NCBI GenBank assembly: GCA_036365145.1 | Contig: JAEOAD010000015.1 | Location: forward strand, 37,587,501 to 37,651,500 | Origin: Orientallactaga sibirica | Lineage: Eukaryota; Chordata; Mammalia; Rodentia; Dipodidae | Direction: 5' to 3' | Length of the DNA stretch: 64,000 nt | Part shown: in pieces, positions 55,710-64,000 of the stretch | Layout of the letters: every line of letters starts with the position of its first letter | Position numbering within the stretch: position 1 is the first letter of the stretch | Notes under the pieces: generated by a model | Database searches by the model: none | Told to the model about the DNA's origin: nothing | The model's input: only the letters and a program-made list of their open reading frames with translations | Made by a program: the position numbers and the translations under genes

Positions 55710-58100
55710 ATTATCAGTTTTATTACTACTATGCATAGTAGAGGAAAGGACTGAGGCTTCAGGACTATGATCGGGAAAATTTACAAACTTTCTTTGAATT
55801 GCAATTGCTTCTCCTGTTAAAGGGAAAGATATTACTACACCAGAGATTACCTCAGGTATTAAATAAGGTCAGACACACAGATATGAACATAGGTAACATA
55901 TAGTTCTCTTCTTCTTTAGTCATTGTGTAAGTGTTTGTTTTAACAATCTATCATCGTTACAAAATGTACACGAAGAAGAGTGCACTGTTTTATGGAAGGG
56001 GGAAAGGTTCTATATTTAGAATCAGATGGCCCAAAGCATTTAAGTTCATGGTTGGATGCATTTGAATTTTCATAAAAATAAAATCTAGCAGATATAATTG
56101 GAATTCAGCATTGGGAATGAAAGCAGGCACTGTACTTCATTGTTTGGGCAATAAAACCTGAAAGAAAAAAAACAATCAATATGTTGACTCAATTAAATTT
56201 TCAGCTACAAATAACTAATTTTTATTCCCATAGCATGTCTAGGGTCTAAAATATATTGCTTATTCTTCTTAAAATATTAATATAGCCTGAATTATTTATG
56301 AAGCCAACACTTTACTCTCTTAACATGGGAGAGAATGGAAGGTTATTTCATGTCAGCAACAAAGAAGACAATAATAAATTTGAAATGTAAATAATACCTC
56401 TGAGAATAAAGTTTGGTTAAAGGCTAAACACATGATTTCCAGACTTTTTCTTTGTGATATATAAACTGAAAAGCCAATGGAAAATTCTGTTCCTGGATTC
56501 TTTTTGATTTGCCAAACTCTTGTGGACTATTGAAGTTATTTGGAAAGTATTAATCATTAATAACAATATACATGTAATTAAAAGAGTCATTTATAATGAT
56601 ACTAGTAGCTCTCATTTGTTGAGCTTTTATGTCATGGATCCTATATTAAGGGCTTATATACATTAACTTATCTATCTTCCTAACAACTCTATAAAGCTGA
56701 TATATTTGATGTTTATGTTTTATGGACAAATCAGGGATTAAGAGAGGTTAAATGTTTGAACATTGCTTCTGGCTCCTGCATACATTTCATGGTGCAACAT
56801 GCTGTCTTCACCAATAGATAGCATTAATTCTTTTTTACTTCTGCATTTCCTATGAAATACCTCTGCTTCTATTGTACTCTGTTGTATTTTTCTTTTTTGA
56901 AAAAATATTAATATTGCCATTCTCTGCTGTTTTAATGAGGAGTTAAACAGACTTGGGCTTGATTAATATACTTCCCTTTACTATTAGTATTATTTTAAAT
57001 TACTTAGTGATCAAAAGAACTCTTAGGTAGGCACTTTTATTCCCTCTTCTTACCACTCAAGAATCTAGAAATGAGAGGGAAGCACAAGTTAATCAATGTC
57101 CTAGTACAATTATGTGGAGGAATTGTACTTTGATCTGGGTCTGTTAAAACGTGTCCATAGTTCATGTTTTTACTAATTTATATCAACTAAAGGATCATAA
57201 ATATTCTAAGTTGCAATTTGAGAGCTTAGGGGTCATGTTGAAGTCTCTTGAGTTGCATATCAGAAAATAGAAAACTAAAAGGAGTTTAGGCATTATTATA
57301 CTCAATTGAAAGATGAGGAGATGAGAAAAGGAAGATTCTTTATTTGTCTAGAACTATTTAGTTGCTTGAAGTGTTCCTAATGGAAGGGGATATCCCTTTA
57401 CTGACTGTTAGGTGGTGGTATAAAAGACTTTATTATGAAATGGTGCATACAGAGAAAGTCTCTCTCTCTCTCTTTTTCTCTTTCTCTTGGTATAACTGGA
57501 ATGACTTTTATTTGCTATGACCTTGGGTTTCTTTTCATCATTAACAGGGATATGTTGTGTGTTTAAATATTGTATTATTAATAACATTTGCCTGGGCACA
57601 GTGTCATGATAAATTTTTCATGTGTGTCATTCCTTCTGCAGCTCAAATTGAATTTCAAGCAGAACTTTACCTTCACCTCTCCTTCTGTCAGTGATGTGAG
57701 AGATAAGAAATATGTCACTATGTCTTCACTGGAGCATGTTGGGGATTAGGACCCCATGAGAAAACTGAGAAAGTAGTGGTTATCTTCTCAAAGTTGAACC
57801 TGTACCAGGGAATCCAAGCATTAAATTTCCCTTAACCTTCATTATTCCATTGTGTTAACAAAGTCTCCTTCTTGTCCATTTTCCTCCTTCTCCCTTTGCT
57901 TCTTCAAAGATTCATTCACTATCTATAATGCTTCAGTATCAGAGGATGAAGATATGGCTAGGAAAGATGAAAAGGTCCTAGGTCTCAATGCATCTCCCTG
58001 TGATGACTGTGAGGCACTTAAAGAGCCATTTGTTTGGCAGTATGATTTAAAGAGATTCAGGAAGATTATTGTCTTATTTATCTGTTTACAAAGGACCAAA
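55710..58100. other. No gene recognised, AT-rich unique sequence
   Basis: No recognisable mobile element or conserved protein, apart from a short CT tract near 57460-57486. An open frame starting at 57852 runs into the following SINE and is not supported as a gene. Confidence 0.5.
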
Positions 58101-58103
58101 CTG

Positions 58104-58290
58104 TGCTGGAGAGATGGCTTAGTGGTTAAGGTTCTTGCCTACAACACCAAAGGACCCAGATTCAATTTCCCCAGGACCCATGTAAGTCAGATGCACAAGG
58201 TGGCACATGTGTCTGGCATTCATTTGTAGTGGCTGGAGTTCTTGGCGTGCCCCTCTCCCTTTCTCTCTGTCCCTCCCTCTTCATCTTCCA
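58104..58290 (+). mobile_element. tRNA-headed SINE (short-body type)
   Basis: The head is GTGCTGGAGAGATGGCTTAG. It ends in a CT-rich stretch without a clear A-rich tail. Confidence 0.85.
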
Positions 58291-59845
58291 GAATTTCAAG
58301 GAATATTTGGAATAGAGATGTGCTTATCCCTAAATTCACCAATCTAATTGGAAAATAGCCTTATTTAGTTATTTTTACATGAAATTTCAACCCTTTCTTT
58401 GCTGTTAAATGCTTCTTATACAGATTATTTTTGAGAAAGATTTGTTTTTTAAATGTTCTTGATGTAATCTTTAAAGCCATTCTCTAACTCACTTTTTAAT
58501 CTGTTATGGAGGGTGGAAGATGACTAACTTGGACTTTAGACTGGAGGATGTTTGAGAAAAAAGGATCATTTCAGAACACTTTGAAACTCAACAATCTGCA
58601 GATGATAAACAGAGTATACATTCAAGATGTATGGGCAAGGAAAGGAAGGAAGAGAGAAGGGGGAGAACATAAAGGAAGAGAAGATAAATAATGAAAAGGA
58701 ATATGTCTAGTTCATCTCCTATTCCACCATGGAAAGGAGGGTTTATGTTGTTTGGGAACTGGCAGCTTAGTGGTAAATGGGTAGAGCTTGAAGCAGACCT
58801 GGCTCTGTCACTGTAAACAGTATGCTTAACTCTTTTGACTTTAAATTCTTTGTCATCAAGTAGGAATAATAATTCCTATCTCTTAAGTTTAATACAAAAG
58901 TTAAGCTAATATATGTAAAACACTTGGCATACTGTCATATAGTAAATGTTCAATCAATGTTACACTTTATTAGTACTAAACTACTTTTGTTGTTGTTTCT
59001 GTCCATCTAGTACTTTTTCTACTCACTTTCACCATGAGCCAGAAGATTCTTTCCTTTGGAAGCCTTATCTCTAAAACCCAGAATATCCCAAAGTGTTCTG
59101 GGAAATAGATATTACATAAAGGAAGAATTCATATTTAAATAAGTTTGAGAAGTACTGGATTAAAAATAAATTACAAGATTCTTTACAGAAGTAATTTTTA
59201 TAAGCCTACAGTATACTAATACATATTGTAATTCTTTAGAAGGGCCCAGAACATAAAGCATTTCCTGAAGTTATTTGAAAATAACCCCAGTTTCCTTTCT
59301 GTTTTCCCTTAAGTAGCTTATGGAATTAGTGTTCTTAGGAACTTGTTTGCTTAACACTGCCACAGTGAGAGGTATTGATGGAGTGCTGAACTAGAAACCA
59401 ACTTTCAGTTCCCCATAGAGTGGTAAGAATAATGTAGAAGAGTACTTACTGCAATCTTGAGGGGTCAGAAAGGGTGATTGGAGTAAGTGATGTTTCTACT
59501 AGGATCTCAAAGAAAATAGGATAAGCTAAGTGAAAGTAAGTAGTTGAGATGAATCTATATTAAAAAGGCAACATTTTGTGAAGAGATGAGAAGCATGTTG
59601 AAAGAAGCTCAGAGAGTTGAAAGAAAGAAGTGTAAAGTGCACATTTATTGCTGCAAATTTAGAAAGTAGTAAATACACATGAAACATGAAAATGCCCTTA
59701 GAGGTCTCCTCTTTAAAGCAACTCAATATTTTATCCTATTTCCTTTTAGTCTTTTTGTATGCAAAAAGAGTAAATGTAAAATTCTGCTGCTCACTCCTAC
59801 TCTGACATTTTAGGAATACTAATTGTAAGAGTGCATTGAAGCTTC
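58291..59845. other. No gene recognised, AT-rich unique sequence
   Basis: Nothing beyond short A-rich and GA-rich patches. Confidence 0.5.
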
Positions 59846-59879
59846 ATTTTTAAAAAGATACTTTTATTTACTTATTTGC

Positions 59880-59880
<1 letters not shown>

Positions 59881-59933
<53 letters not shown>
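59881..59933. repeat. (GA)n microsatellite
   Basis: About 26 GA units, expanded from the CT-rich part of the SINE. Confidence 0.95.
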
Positions 59934-59935
<2 letters not shown>

Positions 59936-60033
59936 AAATGAACTAGGGCCCCTAGCTGCTATAAATAATCTTCACATGCATGTGCTACTTTGTGCATCTG
60001 GTTTTACATGGGTACTGAGGAATTGATCCCAGG

Positions 60034-60373
60034 TGTGGTAGTTTGAATATATGTCCCCCAATATATTCAATGTTTATTAGTTTGCAATCACCTGACTGGA
60101 GGCAGTGTCACTGGGTGAACTTAAGGTGTGGTGGTGGGTTTGAGCTTTCAGTCTAAAGATATGCAAAGTGTACCTAACTGGAGTTCCTGAAGCGTGCTGT
60201 GTGGCCTTTTGGCTTTTGGCTTTCTCTGTCTCTGCCTGGTCCTGTAAGAGCAGGCCAACCTCTTCTACCATTATGGAACTTCTCCTGGATCTATAAGTTT
60301 CAATAAATCCCTTCCTCCATAACTGTCCCTGATCTGGAAGTTCATCTCAGTGAAACTAAAGCTGTCTGCAACA
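60034..60373 (+). repeat. 5' LTR of MaLR-type element
   Basis: Starts TGTGGTAGTTTGAATATATG and ends CTGTCTGCAACA. AATAAA lies at about 60303-60308. It is shorter than its partner near position 60085, where about 15-20 bases are missing. Confidence 0.88.
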
Positions 60374-61607
60374 GAAGTTGGTACCAGAAGTGGGGTGACA
60401 TGAACTTGACAATGTGTATTTTGGTCTTTTGGAACCTTTGTTTTAGAGGAATGGGCATGAACTTGGTGCTTGCAACTGAAGATGCCTTGTGGAGTGGTAA
60501 GCCAACTTTTATAGACTATTCTGATGAGAGTTTGAGAATGCTAAGTGCAGACAGTATTAAACTTCATGGCTTGGCTTATTAGCATTCTAAGGGGAGGGAA
60601 AGACTACAGAGGACTTTGTTGGAACTGGACTACTGTCATAAGGGCTGGCTGCATTCTGCTACCCAGGCCTAGTGAGTTTAATCAAGGTTAAATTTGTAAT
60701 GGACTGATGTGCTTAACTAAAGATATTGGACTGAAAGATTTAAGATTTGAAGTTGGAAAACCTCAAACAAGTTAAAATTAGAGGCACTGAGACTGGTTTT
60801 AAGTTGCTGGAGCTGCTATTGTGAAACACATTAGCAATCTTAAGAAAGATGGCCCAACTGCTTTACATTTTAAAAAATGGAGAGAACGCCTGAGGAAAGA
60901 CTATGACAAAAATGCAAACTCTTCTGGAAAGAATTGACTGGAAAAGGAACCTGATTTCAAGGTTACAATTTATTTCATCCCTGAATTAAGAATATGGCTG
61001 TGTCCTGCACACCTGGCATTAGTTTGGGAAGCATGAAACATGCATGGAATGGTCTTGAATCACACACGGTTCTGGGACTTCTGAGATGTGGCATGAGGTA
61101 GGGTGTGATACCCTGATAGCCTGGAAGAGCCTTTGGAAGATGGACCATGGTTTATATGGAGACCTGAAGATGTTTTGGATATACCAGGACTATGCAAGGG
61201 CTACCATGGAATGCAGTGTTGGCCTGGGATGGAAGTCTTCCCAGCTACTTTACCCAGATGGAGGGGCAAAATTAGAAAACCTGGAGACTGTCAGTCTCTG
61301 GTTATATTGAACTTGAACTGCAGAAGTTTGATGATTGCTGATGGTGGTTGAGTCTGCATTATTCTAGTCTCTTTTGTTATGCCTTATACTAGTTGAAAAT
61401 GTTTACTCCATGCCTTTATCTATTGAAAGTATATAACTTGTTTGATTTTACAGGACTCACAGGTAAGAGACAATCTTAAATCTCAGATGAGACTTGGAAC
61501 TTGAGAACTATCTTAAGTTGGTACAGACTATGGGGACCTTTGAAATTGGACTGAGTACAATTTAGAATGTGTGATAGTTATGAATATATTGGGTGTCAGG
61601 GGCAAAA

Positions 61608-61963
61608 TGTGATAGTTTGAATATATGTCCCCCAATATTCAATGTTTATTAGTTTGTAGTTTGCATCTGCAGCCACCTGGCCAGAGGCAGTGTAACTGGG
61701 CAATCTTAAGGTGTGGTGGTGGGTTTGAGATTTCAATCTAAAGACATACAAAGTGTGCCTACCTGGAGTTCCTGAAGTGTGCTGTGCTGTGTGGCTTTTT
61801 GGCTTTTGGCTTTCTTTGTCTCTGTCTAGTCCTGTAAGAGCAGGCCAACCTCTTCTGCCATTATGGAACTTCCCCTGGATCTGTAAACTTCAATAAATCC
61901 CTTCCTCCATAACTGTGCCAAGTCTGGAAGTTCATCTCAGCGAACCTGAAGCTGTCTGCTACA
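61608..61963 (+). repeat. 3' LTR of MaLR-type element
   Basis: Starts TGTGATAGTTTGAATATATG and ends CTGTCTGCTACA. It has AATAAA near 61892-61897 and is the same family as the solo LTR at 1680-2037. Confidence 0.88.
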
Positions 61964-62042
61964 CATGGGTACTGAGGAATTGATCCAGGGCCATTAGGCT
62001 TTGCAAGCAGTGCCTTAACTGCTAAGCCATCTCTCTGGCTCC

Positions 62043-62227
62043 CTGAAGCTTCATTTTTAAGAACAGTGATAAGACCTGTAGCCACCCTTCTGTTATGAAG
62101 GAAGGATGACAGCTCTTTATGTAATCATCAGATATTTTTCTACCATTTTTCTGATGAGGCTCTATGGTTACATCATTAGCCATAGGTATTTTATATAGGC
62201 CGGACCAATGCTACCCCTAAATTTATT

Positions 62228-62268
<41 letters not shown>

Positions 62269-63688
62269 ATATCTACATATATAAAATGTTTTATATGATG
62301 TTTTGTTTAACCAATACAATTGCAATGTTCATCCTTAGTATATAGGAAAATGTGATTCTAGTTATATAAGTTTACTATTCAGAATTGACTAACCCATTTT
62401 CCGAACATATTTTCTCTGTAACTCTTAAGTTTTGCACAATATTTACTATATGTCCAAATGTACTCTCTTCAATACATTGTTATCTGCCTCCTACATGCTG
62501 CCATCTATAGGAATACAAGGAACCCACATGGCAAAAGGAAATCATCTCATGCATACTAAGAATGCACATCTTTAAAAAAAAAAACAAGCAGAATACAAAA
62601 TCCACATATTGGTTGGAAGCAATTAAAAAGACTTGTTGGAGATGCAGAATAACAACTTCAAGATATTTAAAAGTGTTTTGAGATAGGCAGAGTTATTTCT
62701 GGAGGACAGCTTGGGACTACAGAGGGATTTGTAACTGCCTGGGTCAAGGAACACTGGAAAAGGATGCATGGAACCACACCTGTGCTATCTTCATTTAATA
62801 TAAACTCATAGACAGCAGCATAGCTGGAATTCCGACAGACAAGACCCAAAATTTGTGCTTCTTCACAGCACAAAGTCAGAGGTCATTAGTAGACTGACCA
62901 TCACTGTCAGTAGCCTGAAACTCCAGCATCAATGGAGAGTCACCCAAATCAATATCTTGGTACCATATTAGTGGCCCAGTATCATATGATCCTGTGCAAA
63001 AAATGCCACACAAACAAACAGAAGTGGTCTGCTTTTCTTAGCCAGCCTCCTGGAACTAGGACCTGGAACAACTCCATAATATGAGTCTTGGATATCCCCC
63101 AAGCATCTATTTACCTCTAATCTTGGGAACATGGGTAGAAGAATGGAGAGCAGCCTAAATCTATGAAAGGAGGGCTGGGAGACTGGCCCTGCCACTGCCA
63201 GCCATGATTGATCTTATATGCCAGCATGGGGCTTAGAACGTTTCAGATAAGGCAACCCAGACCCATCAGAAACTAGTCTCAGGATCTTCCACATAGCACA
63301 CACAGCTAGCCCAAGCACTGAAGAGGCACTTAGAGAATTTCTAAAGCTTGGAACCAGAGACAGAAGCCCCACTTACCAGAGCCAAAGGCATTACTGATCC
63401 TGGCACAGAAGTTTCTGGCTCAGTGACAAATCTGAAAAAATGATTCCAACCTTCCTTTCAGTGGGAAGTAGGGTTTCTTGTGGAAACTAAGCACATTATT
63501 TTCAGAGAAACATATGCAGTTTCCACTATTTTAAAATAAAAGCTATGTTCCTATTAACAGAAATCAAAAAATTCTGTAAACCACCATGTAAACAACCCAG
63601 TGACATGCCTCTTACTTTATAAAAAAAATCAAATATTAAAAGTAATAATAATAGCAACAGGAGTTATAAATGAAATTATTAAAATCTA
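62043..63688. other. No gene recognised; contains CA repeat
   Basis: Unique sequence with a (CA)n microsatellite at about 62231-62266. No coding or repeat family was recognised. The region 62660-63460 is less AT-rich than the rest but still without motifs. Confidence 0.5.
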
Positions 63689-63905
63689 TTGGGAGCTGGA
63701 GAGATGGCTTAGCAGTTAAGGCACTTTCTTGCACAGCCAAAGGACCCAGATTCAATTAATTCCCCAGGACCCACAAGCCAGGTGCACAAGGTGGCACATG
63801 TGTCTGGAGTTCACTTGCAGTGGCTGGAAACCCTAGTGTGCCCATTCTCTTTATCTGCCTCTTTAACTCTCTCTCTCTCTCATAAATAAATAAAAATAAA
63901 AATCT
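63689..63905 (+). mobile_element. tRNA-headed SINE (short-body type)
   Basis: Head GGGAGCTGGAGAGATGGCTTAG, body, a CT tract (63865-63880) and an (AAAT)n-type tail. Confidence 0.9.
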
Positions 63906-64000
63906 TTTGAGCACCTACTGTTTTGGAGGAACATGCTAGGTATATCATGTATATGTCATATTTAATTCCACTATAACCCTGCAAAGTGTTTATTATATAT

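Larger units (their letters stand above)
60034..61963 (+). mobile_element. Complete MaLR-type LTR element
   Basis: A 1.93-kb element on the plus strand: 5' LTR, a primer-site-like TTGGTACCAGAAGTGGGGTG (60379-60398) of the tRNA-Leu type used by ERV-L/MaLR elements, about 1.2 kb of internal sequence, a polypurine tract CAGGGGCAAAA ending at 61607, and a 3' LTR. The internal part holds only short open frames (up to 74 codons at 61086-61310) with no recognised protein, as expected for a non-autonomous element. It sits inside a SINE. Confidence 0.88.
59848..62042 (-). mobile_element. tRNA-headed SINE split by a MaLR-type element
   Basis: The 3' part (59848-60033, with a long GA tract) and the head (about 61964-62042, complement of AAGCCATCTCTCTGGCTCC at the right) belong to one short-body SINE. 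About 26 bases of its middle occur on both sides of the inserted element. Confidence 0.85.

Noticed and set aside
57852..58229. 125-codon open frame as a host gene
   Set aside because: The last third is translated SINE (58104 on), and the first part has no recognisable domain, splice context or repeat of a known family.
63689..63770. tRNA gene
   Set aside because: The tRNA-like head is shared by more than a dozen SINE copies here. It is a SINE promoter region, not a free tRNA gene.

Overview
The window looks like a gene-poor, AT-rich stretch of a rodent chromosome. I found no intact host gene, rRNA, true tRNA gene or CRISPR array. Two abundant SINE types point to a rodent. One is a 7SL-derived B1 with A-rich tails. 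The other is a tRNA-headed, B2-like SINE beginning near GCTGGAGAGATGGCTTAG, with a CT-rich 3' part and a longer and a shorter body version. From memory of family sequences this pair most resembles jerboas (Dipodidae, Jaculus-like). That assignment is inference. The ERV-L, MaLR and L1 content is ordinary for a rodent.

Layout. 1-1322: 3' end of a class I (gammaretrovirus-like) ERV, plus strand, with integrase tail, TM env remnant and a complete 3' LTR. 1330-3990: decayed minus-strand L1 split by a MaLR-type solo LTR (perfect 5-bp target duplication), a SINE and two B1s. 4.0-10.3 kb: mostly unique sequence with SINEs, microsatellites and a long CTCTC tract grown from a SINE tail. 10.35-12.57 kb: two-LTR MaLR-type element, minus. 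12.78-19.12 kb: ERV-L provirus, minus, with gag, protease, RT, RNase H, integrase and dUTPase remnants, no env and a truncated 5' LTR. 19.1-22.0 kb: unique. 22.06-23.87 kb: second two-LTR MaLR-type element, minus. 23.9-26.7 kb: unique. 26.69-32.75 kb: 5'-complete L1, minus, lacking its RT core. 33.2-33.6 kb: SINE and B1 joined inside one target duplication. 33.83-39.9 kb: old plus-strand L1 hosting an ERV-L-like LTR, which hosts a minus-strand L1 3' fragment. 41.0-43.0 kb: old L1 3' end, minus. 43.0-50.0 kb: nearly complete L1, minus, with both ORFs recognisable but broken. 50.0-52.1 kb: 5' end of another L1, minus. 52.1-59.8 kb: mostly unique. 60.03-61.96 kb: plus-strand MaLR-type element with two LTRs, a tRNA-Leu-like primer site and a polypurine tract, sitting in a SINE and flanked by an unusually long (~26 bp) direct repeat. 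62-64 kb: unique sequence plus one SINE.

The window reads as layered parasites: old L1s hit by LTR elements and then by SINEs and younger L1s. No new host system is evident. The most unusual items are the long direct repeat around the 60-kb MaLR, the SINE-B1 composite, the RT-deleted L1, the differing tandem arrays in two L1 5' UTRs, and a duplicated 104-bp palindrome-bearing unit. Boundaries were read by eye and are approximate unless a target duplication or LTR terminus is stated.
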